Source of the DNA: an uncultured Propionibacteriaceae bacterium
GTDB taxonomy: Bacteria; Actinomycetota; Actinomycetes; Propionibacteriales; Propionibacteriaceae
Reading direction: 5' to 3'
NCBI GenBank assembly: GCA_945875065.1
Contig: CAMCJC010000185.1
Span: 1 to 5,819 of the forward strand
DNA: 5,819 nt
Of the stretch, positions 1-5,753 are shown piece after piece. A model generated the notes under the pieces. It searched no databases, was not told the DNA's origin, and saw nothing but the letters and a program-made list of their open reading frames with translations. Both the position numbers and the translations under genes were made by a program. The number at the start of each line of letters is the position of its first letter. The stretch's first letter is position 1.

Positions 1-33
1 ATCCGCCAGGCGATCAGCCCCGAGAGCATCTGA
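1..33 (+). CDS. pduC: Propanediol dehydratase large subunit, C-terminal end only (partial)
   Basis: Frame 1 reads [10 protein letters not shown] and stops at TGA (31-33); the gene begins outside the window. Ten residues are too few for a family call on their own. The assignment rests on position, immediately before clear pduD and pduE, and on general resemblance to the short C-terminal tail after the last helix of diol dehydratase alpha subunits. The full protein would be the roughly 550-residue TIM-barrel subunit that binds substrate and, with PduD, adenosylcobalamin. The gene is co-directional with pduD, 8 bases separate its stop from the pduD ATG, and its stop codon overlaps the GAGG that serves as pduD ribosome site. 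Confidence 0.8.
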   Translation: MRQAISPESI

Positions 34-41
34 GGTCAGCT

Positions 42-713
42 ATGAGCATCGACACCAACACGATCCGTCAGGTCATTGAACAGGTCGTTCGCGAGATGGC
101 CGCCGTTTCGCCGGCCGCGGCCCCGGCCGCGGGAGGCACCTCGACGATGCCCGCCACCGCCGCTGGCAAGCTGACGTTGGCGGAGACGGGCGACGCACAG
201 CGTGGCACCGATCCGAAGGAAGTCGTCGTCGCACTGTCACCCGCGTTCAGCACGCTGATCCACGAGACGATCATCGGCCTGCCGCATTCCGCGGTCCTGA
301 AGGAGATCGCCGCCGGCATTGAGGAGGAGGGGCTGAGCTACCGCTTCGTCCGGGTCTACAAGACCGCCGACGTCGGCTTCGTCGCCCACGAGGCCGCGAA
401 GCTCTCCGGCTCGGGCATCGGCATCGGCATCCAGTCCCGCGGCACCACCGTGATCCACCAGAAGGATCTCCCGCCGCTCAGCAACATCGAACTGTTCAGC
501 CAGTCCCCGCTTATCGACCTGGAAACCTTCCGGGCGATCGGGAAGAACGCGGCCAAGTACGCCAAGGGCGAGTCCCCCGAGCCCGTGCCGATCCGAAACG
601 ACCAGATGGCCCGCCCGAAGTACCAGGCCATCGCGGCCCTCCTGCACAACAAGGAAACAGCCCAGTGCGACCTGGGCAAGAAGAGCCAGGCCCTGCGGGT
701 CAGCAACGCCTAG
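42..713 (+). CDS. pduD: Propanediol dehydratase medium (beta) subunit PduD
   Basis: Encodes 223 residues, matching the usual length of about 224. It is the beta subunit of the B12-dependent diol dehydratase (PduCDE), which converts 1,2-propanediol to propionaldehyde inside the microcompartment and, with PduC, encloses adenosylcobalamin. Residues 1-20 form an amphipathic helix like the known PduD encapsulation peptide. An Ala/Pro/Gly/Thr-rich linker (about 21-42) follows, then the conserved core from about residue 59. Family signatures include GIEEEG (92-97), [20 protein letters not shown] (121-140), [10 protein letters not shown] (143-152), [18 protein letters not shown] (166-183) and [10 protein letters not shown] (186-195). 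The ATG at 42 has GAGG at 32-35, six bases upstream. The long N-terminal extension favours diol over glycerol dehydratase, whose medium subunit is shorter (about 194 residues). Substrate preference is inferred, not seen. Confidence 0.97.
   Translation: MSIDTNTIRQVIEQVVREMAAVSPAAAPAAGGTSTMPATAAGKLTLAETGDAQRGTDPKEVVVALSPAFSTLIHETIIGLPHSAVLKEIAAGIEEEGLSYRFVRVYKTADVGFVAHEAAKLSGSGIGIGIQSRGTTVIHQKDLPPLSNIELFSQSPLIDLETFRAIGKNAAKYAKGESPEPVPIRNDQMARPKYQAIAALLHNKETAQCDLGKKSQALRVSNA
45..101 (+). other. Encapsulation-peptide-like helix of PduD
   Basis: Residues 2-20 include [13 protein letters not shown], with hydrophobic residues I8, V11/I12, V15/V16 and M19 spaced as one face of a helix and charged or polar residues elsewhere. 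It lines up with the targeting segment of Salmonella PduD (LLRQIIEDVLSEM). In characterised systems such N-terminal peptides bring the dehydratase into the shell. A flexible Ala/Pro-rich linker follows directly, as expected for such a tag. The function here is inferred from similarity. Confidence 0.8.
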
Positions 714-716
714 GAG
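712..716 (+). promoter_or_regulatory. Ribosome binding site for pduE, overlapping the pduD stop
   Basis: AGGAG begins inside the TAG stop of pduD (711-713) and lies six bases before the pduE ATG at 723. The arrangement would let ribosomes finishing pduD reinitiate on pduE, suiting subunits of one complex. Confidence 0.75.
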
Positions 717-722
717 ATCGAC

Positions 723-779
723 ATGGATCAGGAACAGCTCATCCGTCAAATCATGGCCGAGGTCATGAAGTCCCTCGGC
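723..779 (+). other. Encapsulation-peptide-like helix of PduE
   Basis: The PduE N-terminus includes LIRQIMAEVMKSL, with L6/I7, I10/M11, V14/M15 and L18 on one helical face. It closely resembles the tag at the PduD N-terminus and the one on the downstream flavoprotein. In Salmonella, PduD carries the principal dehydratase-targeting peptide; a comparably well-formed helix on PduE suggests a second contact with the shell. Function inferred. Confidence 0.7.
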
Positions 780-1265
780 GACAACTCCGTAGCCTTCGCC
801 AAGAACACCCCGGCGCCGGTCGCACCCGCTGCCGCACCGGCGGCGTTGGGCTCGAAGATCGGACGTGAGGAATACCCGCTGGCCGAGAAGCACCCGGAAC
901 TGGTGAAGACCAACACCGGGGTCCCGCTGACCGACTTGACCTTCGACAAGGTCAAGTCGGGGCAACTCAAGCCGGAGGACTTCCGAATCTCCTCGGCCAC
1001 GCTGGAGCTTCAGGCCCAGGTCGCTGACGCCGACGGGCGCCAGACCCTGGCACGGAACTTGCGGCGCGCTGCCGAGCTGGTGGCCGTCCCAGACGCCCGC
1101 CTGCTGGAGATCTACAACGCCCTGCGTCCGTACCGTTCGACCAAGGCCGAGCTGTACGACATCGCCGCAGAACTGGAAGGCACCTACGGCGCCAAGGTCA
1201 GCGCCGACTTCGTCCGCGAAGCCGCCGACGTGTACGAAGCCCGCGGCCGCCTTCGGGTTGACTGA
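723..1265 (+). CDS. pduE: Propanediol dehydratase small (gamma) subunit PduE
   Basis: Encodes 180 residues; the Salmonella protein is about 173. It is the gamma subunit that packs on the alpha subunit of B12-dependent diol dehydratase and stabilises the (alpha-beta-gamma)2 complex. Residues 1-19 form an amphipathic, encapsulation-peptide-like helix, followed by an Ala/Pro-rich linker (about 28-44). The conserved core begins at YPLAEKHPEL (51-60) and includes RAAELVAVPD (115-124), the hallmark LEIYNALRPYRSTKAEL (128-144) and FVREAADVYEARGRL (163-177). The glycerol dehydratase small subunit is shorter (about 141), so the length supports the diol type. The gene ends in tandem in-frame stops, TGA at 1263-1265 then TAG at 1266-1268. 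It lies 9 bases after pduD and 17 before pduG. Confidence 0.97.
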   Translation: MDQEQLIRQIMAEVMKSLGDNSVAFAKNTPAPVAPAAAPAALGSKIGREEYPLAEKHPELVKTNTGVPLTDLTFDKVKSGQLKPEDFRISSATLELQAQVADADGRQTLARNLRRAAELVAVPDARLLEIYNALRPYRSTKAELYDIAAELEGTYGAKVSADFVREAADVYEARGRLRVD

Positions 1266-1271
1266 TAGCGC

Positions 1272-1279
1272 GGAGGGGA
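1272..1279 (+). promoter_or_regulatory. Strong ribosome binding site for pduG
   Basis: GGAGGGGA lies just before the ATG at 1283; measured from the GGAGG core, the gap is six bases. It fixes the start of pduG, where the protein opens directly into the conserved nucleotide-binding strand, so no other start is needed. Confidence 0.75.
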
Positions 1280-1282
1280 CGA

Positions 1283-3088
1283 ATGAAGCTCGTAGCTGGA
1301 ATAGATATCGGCAACGCCACCACTGAGGTGGCGCTGGCCGAGGTTGGCGCCAAGGTGCGGTTTCTCGCGAGCTCCATCGTCCCCACCACCGGCATCAAAG
1401 GCACCAGCGCCAACGTCAAGGGCGTCTTCCACGCCCTGAGCGAGGCCCTCGGCAAGGCCGGGCGGCGCATCGACGAACTCGACGGGATCCGTGTCAACGA
1501 GGCAGCCCCCGTCATCGGGGACGTCGCGATGGAGACCATCACCGAGACGATCATCACCGAGTCGACGATGATCGGCCACAACCCCGCTACTCCAGGCGGC
1601 CTTGGTATCGGGGTCGGCCGCACCGTCGCCTTCGCCGACCTTCCGTCCGCGCCGACGGGGGAAGCGACGATCCTCGTCGTCCCCCGGGAAATCCCCTATG
1701 ACCAGATCGCGCAGGGCATCAACGCCGCGGCGGAGCGAGTCAAGATTACCGGCGCAATCCTCCAGGCCGACGACGGGGTCCTCGTCCACAACCGTCTCAC
1801 TCGCAAGATCCCGATCGTCGACGAGGTTCGGCTCATCGAGAAGGTGCCGCTCGGCATGACCGCCGCGATCGAGGTGGCCGATATCGGACGCATCGTCGAG
1901 GTGCTGTCGAACCCGTTCGGCATCGCCACCTTGTTCGAGCTGGACTCCGAGGACACCCGATCCGTCGTGCCCCTCGCGCGGTCGCTCGTCGGGAATCGCT
2001 CGGCGGTAGTCATCAAAACCCCTAAGGGCGACGTTCAAGAGCGTCGAATCCCCGCAGGGCACCTAACATTCCGCGGTGAGAACACCCTCGACGTCGACGT
2101 CGACCTCGGAGCCACAGCCATCATGGATGCGGCATCCCGGGTCCGTTCCCTCGCCGACATTACCGGCGAACCCGGCACGAACGTCGGCGGAATGATGGAG
2201 AAGGTCCGGGTCACCATGGCGCAGCTGACCGGCCAGCATCCACGCGACATCCGCATCACCGACCTGCTGGCCGTCGACACCCAGGTGCCACAGGCCGTTG
2301 CGGGCGGCATCGCGAACGAGTTCTCGATGGAGGCCGCGGTCGGCATCGCCGTCATGGTCAAGGCCGACCGCCTCCAGATGGAACGCATCGCCCACGAATT
2401 GGCCGCACAGCTGAGCATCCCCGTCGAGGTCGGCGGCGTGGAGGCCGACATGGCCATCCGCGGTGCCCTCACCACGCCCGGCACGGCGGCACCGATCGCG
2501 ATCCTCGACATGGGCGCCGGCTCGACCGACGCCTCGGTCATGCGCCCCGACGGGTCCGGAGAATCGATCCATCTGGCGGGGGCGGGGAACATGGTCACCC
2601 TAATGATCCAGTCCGAGCTCGGGCTCGATAGCTTCGACGCCGCCGAGGACATCAAGCGCTACCCGCTCGGGAAGGTCGAAACCGTCTTCAACATCCGCCA
2701 CGAGGACGGCACCGTCCAGTTCTTCGACGAACCGCTGCCCGGTCACATCTACGCGAGGGTCGTGGTGCTCAAGCCCGAGGGTCCCGTGCCCGTCGATACC
2801 GACCTGCCGGTCGAGACCATCCGCCAGGTGCGGATTCGCGCCAAGGAACGCGTGTTCGTCACGAACGCGCTGCGTGCCCTGAAGCGAGTCTCGCCCACCG
2901 AGAACGTGCGCGACATCGATTTCGTGGTCCTCGTGGGCGGCTCCGCCCTCGACTTCGAGATTCCGCAGTTGGTGACCAAAGCCCTCTCGGAGTTCCGCGT
3001 AGTCGCGGGCCGTGCCAATATTCGAGGAACTGAGGGGCCGCGGAACGCGGTTGCCACCGGTCTCGCCCTGAGCTGGGGGGAGTCGTGA
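1283..3088 (+). CDS. pduG: Diol dehydratase reactivating factor, large subunit PduG (DdrA/DhaF family)
   Basis: Encodes 601 residues, close to the family length of about 610. With PduH it forms the chaperone-like reactivase that uses ATP to release inactivated cobalamin from PduCDE so intact adenosylcobalamin can rebind. It has the actin/Hsp70-type ATPase fold: first phosphate loop GIDIGNATTEVAL (6-18), second loop LDMGAGSTDAS (408-418), and C-terminal VGGSALDFEIP (551-561) with GTEGPRNAVATGL (582-594). Other near-invariant family blocks are NEAAPVIGDVAMETITETII (72-91), STMIGHNPATPGG (94-106), ADDGVLVHNRL (162-172), GEPGTNVGGM (296-305) and MVKADRLQM (358-366). The signature is continuous end to end, with no frameshift. 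Its TGA overlaps the GTG start of pduH by four bases, consistent with translational coupling of the two reactivase subunits. Confidence 0.98.
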   Translation: MKLVAGIDIGNATTEVALAEVGAKVRFLASSIVPTTGIKGTSANVKGVFHALSEALGKAGRRIDELDGIRVNEAAPVIGDVAMETITETIITESTMIGHNPATPGGLGIGVGRTVAFADLPSAPTGEATILVVPREIPYDQIAQGINAAAERVKITGAILQADDGVLVHNRLTRKIPIVDEVRLIEKVPLGMTAAIEVADIGRIVEVLSNPFGIATLFELDSEDTRSVVPLARSLVGNRSAVVIKTPKGDVQERRIPAGHLTFRGENTLDVDVDLGATAIMDAASRVRSLADITGEPGTNVGGMMEKVRVTMAQLTGQHPRDIRITDLLAVDTQVPQAVAGGIANEFSMEAAVGIAVMVKADRLQMERIAHELAAQLSIPVEVGGVEADMAIRGALTTPGTAAPIAILDMGAGSTDASVMRPDGSGESIHLAGAGNMVTLMIQSELGLDSFDAAEDIKRYPLGKVETVFNIRHEDGTVQFFDEPLPGHIYARVVVLKPEGPVPVDTDLPVETIRQVRIRAKERVFVTNALRALKRVSPTENVRDIDFVVLVGGSALDFEIPQLVTKALSEFRVVAGRANIRGTEGPRNAVATGLALSWGES

Positions 3089-3444
3089 CGGAACCACGCC
3101 CTACCCTCAACGTCGCTGCACACGACCGAGTCAGCGACGCCGCTCTCACCCAGGTCCTCCTCGGAATCGAGGAGGAGGGGGTGCCATATCTGGTGCAGCG
3201 CTCCACCGAACTCAATCCCCTCGGCCTCGCCCACGACGCTGCGGTGTCTTCGCGACTCGGCGTCGGTGTCGGCATCAGCCTCGACTATGCCGTCGTCACC
3301 ACAGACAAGCTGTGCGAGGACCGCCCGTATCTCGCCCACCACCTTGGCGTCAGCCCCGAGGCCGACCGGATCATCGGATCAAACGCGGCCCGCCTGGTAA
3401 AGCGCCTACCCCTTCGACTCGCCGAAACCGAGAGGAGCCACTGA
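3085..3444 (+). CDS. pduH: Diol dehydratase reactivating factor, small subunit PduH
   Basis: Encodes 119 residues, starting with GTG at 3085 inside the end of pduG (GTGA overlap). It is the small reactivase subunit, which resembles the dehydratase beta subunit in fold and is thought to exchange with PduD during reactivation. Visible signatures are LTQVLLGIEEEGVPYLV (about 20-36), LAHDAA (48-53), LGVGVGI (57-63) and the C-terminal NAARLVKRLPLRL block. Compare PduD GIEEEG and SGSGIGIGI: the relationship is visible directly. The upstream Shine-Dalgarno is poor: G-rich 3074-3082 with GGAG only two bases from the start, so expression probably depends on coupling to pduG. A later GTG at 3181 after GGAGGAGGGG would discard the conserved N-terminal half and is not accepted. 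Confidence 0.95.
   Translation: MTEPRPTLNVAAHDRVSDAALTQVLLGIEEEGVPYLVQRSTELNPLGLAHDAAVSSRLGVGVGISLDYAVVTTDKLCEDRPYLAHHLGVSPEADRIIGSNAARLVKRLPLRLAETERSH
3431..3437 (+). promoter_or_regulatory. Ribosome binding site that fixes the start of the tailed shell protein
   Basis: AGAGGAG sits six bases before ATG 3444. The frame is open upstream to an ATG at 3312, but that would add 44 residues read out of frame through pduH. The Shine-Dalgarno and the start of the BMC fold (ALGTIEVVG) together select 3444. Confidence 0.85.
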
Positions 3445-3989
3445 TGCAAGCGCTGGGAACCATTGAGGTCGTTGGCCTCGTAGCCGGCATCGAGGCCGCG
3501 GACGTCGCGTGCAAGGCCGCCGACGTCAAGCTCATCGGGTATGAACTCGCCAAGGGCGGCGGGTACGTCACCATCAAGGTCGAGGGCCAGGTCGGCGCGG
3601 TCAAGGCCGCGATGTCGGCCGCCGAGGCAGCCGCTTCGAAGCTCGCGCGAATCGTCAGCGTGCTGGTAATCCCGCGCCCGCACCGCGACACCGAGACTCT
3701 CGTCTACTCCAAGGACACAGTCGGATTGACCGCCCCGGAGCAACCCTCGAAGCCCCCGGCCCCCGAGCCGCAGCCCACCTGGGCGAAGCCGACAGAGGAG
3801 GCGCCCAAGGCCCAAGAGCCCGAGGCGAAGCCGGTTGACGAGATTCCCGAAGCTGAGGTGACTCCGGCCGAGCCGGAGCCTCAGCCGGTGCAAACACCAT
3901 CGACCAAGGCGCCGGTAAAGGAAACGGCCCGACAACCACGAACCGGGGGAGCCACCCCGACCCGCAGAAACAGGAGGAAGCAGTCATGA
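3444..3989 (+). CDS. BMC-H microcompartment shell protein with long Pro/Glu-rich C-terminal tail (PduK position)
   Basis: Encodes 181 residues. Residues 1-95 are one BMC domain, the hexamer-forming shell tile: [18 protein letters not shown] (3-20), pore loop LAKGGGYVT (35-43), [10 protein letters not shown] (48-57) and [10 protein letters not shown] (75-84). Residues 96-181 are a low-complexity tail, rich in Pro, Ala, Glu and Gln and acidic from about 99 to 145. It then turns basic and ends RRNRRKQS, and is probably disordered. Classical PduK also carries a C-terminal extension after its BMC domain, and the order H-K-J matches some Gram-positive pdu operons. However, the Salmonella-type cysteine cluster is absent: there is no Cys in the tail. 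I therefore give no symbol. The ATG at 3444 shares its A with the pduH stop, and the stop overlaps the next ATG (ATGA). The BMC-H call is secure; the role of the tail is unknown. Confidence 0.93.
   Translation: MQALGTIEVVGLVAGIEAADVACKAADVKLIGYELAKGGGYVTIKVEGQVGAVKAAMSAAEAAASKLARIVSVLVIPRPHRDTETLVYSKDTVGLTAPEQPSKPPAPEPQPTWAKPTEEAPKAQEPEAKPVDEIPEAEVTPAEPEPQPVQTPSTKAPVKETARQPRTGGATPTRRNRRKQS
3972..3977 (+). promoter_or_regulatory. Consensus ribosome binding site for pduJ
   Basis: AGGAGG, a full consensus, lies eight bases before ATG 3986. It is embedded in the last codons of the tailed shell gene. A strong site here fits the need for many copies of the main shell tile. Confidence 0.8.
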
Positions 3990-4258
3990 GTGAAGCCCTA
4001 GGCATGATCGAGACCAAGGGATTCGTCGGCGCGGTCGAAGCCGCTGATGCCATGGTCAAGTCCGCGAACGTGTCCCTGATCGGTAGCGAGAAGATCGGCG
4101 CCGGGCTCGTCACGGTGATGGTGCGTGGCGACGTCGGCGCGGTCAAAGCCGCCGTCGACGCCGGGTCCGCAGCCGCCGACCGGGTTGGTGAGCTTATCTC
4201 GCAGCACGTCATCCCGCGGCCCCACACTGACGTCGAGAAGCTCCTGCCGAAGGCATGA
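3986..4258 (+). CDS. pduJ: Major hexameric shell protein, PduA/PduJ type (BMC-H)
   Basis: Encodes 90 residues, the normal length for a bare BMC-H tile. Such proteins form flat hexamers that tile the microcompartment facets, with a central pore for small metabolites. Near-identity to PduA/PduJ is evident in [11 protein letters not shown] (3-13), [11 protein letters not shown] (19-29), pore loop EKIGAG (35-40), [15 protein letters not shown] (46-60) and [15 protein letters not shown] (75-89). The pore loop in Salmonella PduA is KIGSG, so the pore-lining Ser is Ala here (A39). PduA and PduJ cannot be separated by sequence alone; I chose pduJ because the gene follows pduH and a pduK-position gene. 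The start overlaps the upstream stop, and the TGA overlaps the next ATG (4255). Confidence 0.95.
   Translation: MSEALGMIETKGFVGAVEAADAMVKSANVSLIGSEKIGAGLVTVMVRGDVGAVKAAVDAGSAAADRVGELISQHVIPRPHTDVEKLLPKA
4025..4152 (+). repeat. Two near-identical 20-base copies within pduJ (third copy at 3591-3610)
   Basis: A 20-base word starting GTCGGCGCGGTC and ending GCCGC occurs at 4025-4044 and 4133-4152, with a third copy at 3591-3610 in the neighbouring shell gene. Each copy differs from the 4133 copy at one position. All are in the same codon phase and encode VGAVEAA or VGAVKAA, from two different helices of the BMC fold. The pduJ copies start 108 bases apart. Most likely this is shared protein sequence plus strong codon bias, not a mobile or regulatory repeat. 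Confidence 0.6.
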
Positions 4259-4995
4259 GTACCACCCCGATCGTCGACGAGGCCCTGGTCCGCGAGGTCG
4301 TTGACCGCGTTCTGGCCGAGCTAGGCCAGGCCCGGAAACGACCGGGGGTTCTCGTGCTGTTCTCGGGTGCACTCCTCGGTTTCGAGGACGCCCTTGGCGC
4401 CCTAGGCAGGCTAGTTGCCGACGGTTGGCAGCTCGACTGGCGACAAACCCCGTCGGCCGAGCGGATCCTTGACCAGGACGCGATCGCCCGCGTCGGCATG
4501 ACCCACGCCGGCCCTGAGCTCGTCCGCAGTCACGACGTCCTCATCGTGCCGACGCTGACCGCCAACCTCGCGGCGAAGGTCGCGCATGGCATCGGGGACT
4601 GCGTAGCCTCGAACCTGATGGCCGAGTTCATCATGACCGGCAAGAAGGTGGTCGCCTCCGTGGCCGGTGCCTGCCCAGACGCGCCGGAGAAGCGGGCCTG
4701 GTTCCCCGACATGCCTGAGGGCTACGCCGCCATGCTGAGAGAAAACCTGGCGCGCCTGGAATCGTTCGGCGTGCACCTGACCACAGCCGCCCGCCTCGAT
4801 CAAGCCTTAACCAAGCAAAGCGCCGCTGAGACGTCGATCCTCGACTGCGCCCTGTCCCTGGTTACCGAGGGCACCTTAGCCGGGGTGCTCGACGGGTCGA
4901 CACTGCATCTCCAGCCCCGCGCGCTGGTGACGGCCCTGGCTCAGGACGCGGCGCGGGAGCGTGGCATACGGCTGATCCGTACCGAGAGGAACTGA
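4255..4995 (+). CDS. Microcompartment-associated flavoprotein-family protein (Dfp/EpiD-like fold)
   Basis: Encodes 246 residues. Residues 1-24 form an amphipathic encapsulation-peptide-like helix ([13 protein letters not shown], 11-23), then a basic hinge (RKRP, 27-30). The central part resembles the flavoprotein family (PF02441; CoaC/Dfp, EpiD, UbiX): first strand and glycine turn [14 protein letters not shown] (32-45), and [17 protein letters not shown] (99-115), matching the PxxxN-xxAKxxxGIxD FMN-binding signature. The C-terminal part ends with [19 protein letters not shown], reminiscent of a TPxARD..rerGI motif in other B12/BMC accessory proteins. The reaction is unknown. FMN binding, and perhaps a redox or cobalamin-related role, is inference from family and context. 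To my recollection, flavoprotein-family genes recur in catalogued BMC loci. It occupies the pduL/pduM position but looks unlike PduL, since I see no conserved His metal-binding pairs. Its start overlaps the pduJ stop (ATGA) and its Shine-Dalgarno is weak, implying coupled translation. Confidence 0.8.
   Translation: MSTTPIVDEALVREVVDRVLAELGQARKRPGVLVLFSGALLGFEDALGALGRLVADGWQLDWRQTPSAERILDQDAIARVGMTHAGPELVRSHDVLIVPTLTANLAAKVAHGIGDCVASNLMAEFIMTGKKVVASVAGACPDAPEKRAWFPDMPEGYAAMLRENLARLESFGVHLTTAARLDQALTKQSAAETSILDCALSLVTEGTLAGVLDGSTLHLQPRALVTALAQDAARERGIRLIRTERN
4264..4326 (+). other. Encapsulation-peptide-like helix of the flavoprotein
   Basis: Residues 4-24 show V7, L11/V12, V15/V16, V19/L20 and L23 on one helical face, flanked by [16 protein letters not shown] aligns without gaps to [13 protein letters not shown] of PduD and LIRQIMAEVMKSL of PduE. 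The shared pattern suggests that the flavoprotein is lumen cargo. Function inferred. Confidence 0.7.
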
Positions 4996-4996
4996 C

Positions 4997-5266
4997 ATGT
5001 ACCTGGCGAAGGTCATCGGGACTGTCGTCTCGACCAGCAAGGATGAACGGCTGGTCGGGTTCAAACTCCTGCTCACCCAGCGGGTGTTGGGCGATGGCAG
5101 CCCCGTCGGCCTGCAGGAGGTTGCGGTCGACACCGTTGGCGCCGGCGTCGGCGAGACAGTCATCATGACCAAGGGCAGTTCCGCCAGGTACGCCGCTGAT
5201 CGACAGCAAGCGCCGCTGGACGCGACGATCGTCGGTATCGTCGACACGGTAGAGGTGGAGGTCTGA
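4997..5266 (+). CDS. pduN: Pentameric vertex shell protein PduN (EutN/CcmL family, BMC-P)
   Basis: Encodes 89 residues; PduN proteins are usually about 90. These proteins form pentamers that cap the vertices of the microcompartment and close the shell. It starts on the typical MYLAKVIGTVVST strand (1-13). GFKLLLTQRV (21-30), VAVDTVGAGVGETVIM (42-57), GSSAR (60-64) and the closing DATIVGIVDTVEVEV (75-89) are all family hallmarks. ATG 4997 lies one base after the stop of the flavoprotein gene, with GAGAGGA at 4984-4990 six bases upstream. The order shell tile, flavoprotein, PduN, PduO parallels the J-(L-M)-N-O order of known pdu operons. It appears full length and undamaged. Confidence 0.96.
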   Translation: MYLAKVIGTVVSTSKDERLVGFKLLLTQRVLGDGSPVGLQEVAVDTVGAGVGETVIMTKGSSARYAADRQQAPLDATIVGIVDTVEVEV

Positions 5267-5267
5267 C

Positions 5268-5753
5268 ATGCCCGCCGTCTACACGCGAACGGGGGACAAG
5301 GGGGACACCGGCCTGTTCGGCGGTAGCCGGGTAGCCAAGCAGGGTCTTCGGGTCGAAGCCTATGGGAGCGTCGACGAGGCAAACGCGGAACTCGGCCGTG
5401 CGAAGGCGACGCTGCCACCGGGGGAGTGGCGCGTCCGCGTCCACGGCATCCAGCAGCGCCTGTTCGTCCTCGCCGCCGAGCTCGCCTCCGACGAACGGGG
5501 CGCCCAGATCCTGGCGGACCGCGTCGACGACGAGGACGTCACCGCGCTGGAGCATCTGATCGACGACTGCTTGGCCATCACGGGCCCGCAGACCGAGTTC
5601 GTGGTTCCCGGACGCGACGAGCGTTCTGGGTGCTTCCATGTCGCCCGGACCGTCGTCAGACGCGCGGAGCGGCGAGTGCTGACGCTCTCGGAGGTCGAAC
5701 CGGTCCGGTCCGAAGTCATCCGCTATCTCAGGCGCCTGTGCGACGCGGGGTAG
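5268..5753 (+). CDS. pduO: ATP:cob(I)alamin adenosyltransferase, PduO type, apparently ending early
   Basis: Encodes 161 residues to a TAG at 5751-5753. It transfers the adenosyl group of ATP to cob(I)alamin, making the adenosylcobalamin used by PduCDE. Visible motifs are the ATP-binding N-terminus TRTGDKGDTGLFGG (6-19), AYGSVDEAN with the conserved Asp36 (31-39), FVVPGRDERSG (111-121; the usual PGG is PGR) and the signature HVARTVVRRAER (124-135), whose Arg127 normally pairs with that Asp. It ends RYLRRLCDAG (152-161), whereas homologues continue RYLNRLSD..(F/W)..AR for about 15-30 more residues. The frame beyond the TAG still looks homologous. Either the enzyme lacks its last helix or the stop is a mutation or sequence error. 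It also lacks the second domain of Salmonella PduO, which is common among stand-alone enzymes. TGGAGG at 5256-5261 is a good Shine-Dalgarno for ATG 5268, one base after pduN. Confidence 0.93.
   Translation: MPAVYTRTGDKGDTGLFGGSRVAKQGLRVEAYGSVDEANAELGRAKATLPPGEWRVRVHGIQQRLFVLAAELASDERGAQILADRVDDEDVTALEHLIDDCLAITGPQTEFVVPGRDERSGCFHVARTVVRRAERRVLTLSEVEPVRSEVIRYLRRLCDAG

Noticed and set aside
237..965. Minus-strand open frame of 242 codons opposite pduD/pduE
   Set aside because: It spans two conserved genes and their junction, has no recognisable domain, and is explained by GC-driven lack of stop codons.
1184..2062. Long minus-strand open frame of 292 codons opposite pduE/pduG
   Set aside because: It lies opposite strongly conserved coding sequence in very GC-rich DNA, where antisense frames stay open by chance. 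Its translation has no recognisable motif and low-complexity Asp/Arg/Gly composition.
3171..3183. Internal Shine-Dalgarno-like GGAGGAGGGG followed by GTG at 3181 within pduH
   Set aside because: The bases encode the conserved EEEG motif, which also appears in pduD. A product from this GTG would lack the N-terminal strand, so the match is probably incidental.
3312..3443. Upstream extension of the tailed shell gene to an earlier ATG
   Set aside because: The extra 44 residues are pduH read in another frame. The BMC fold begins at 3444 with a well-placed AGAGGAG.
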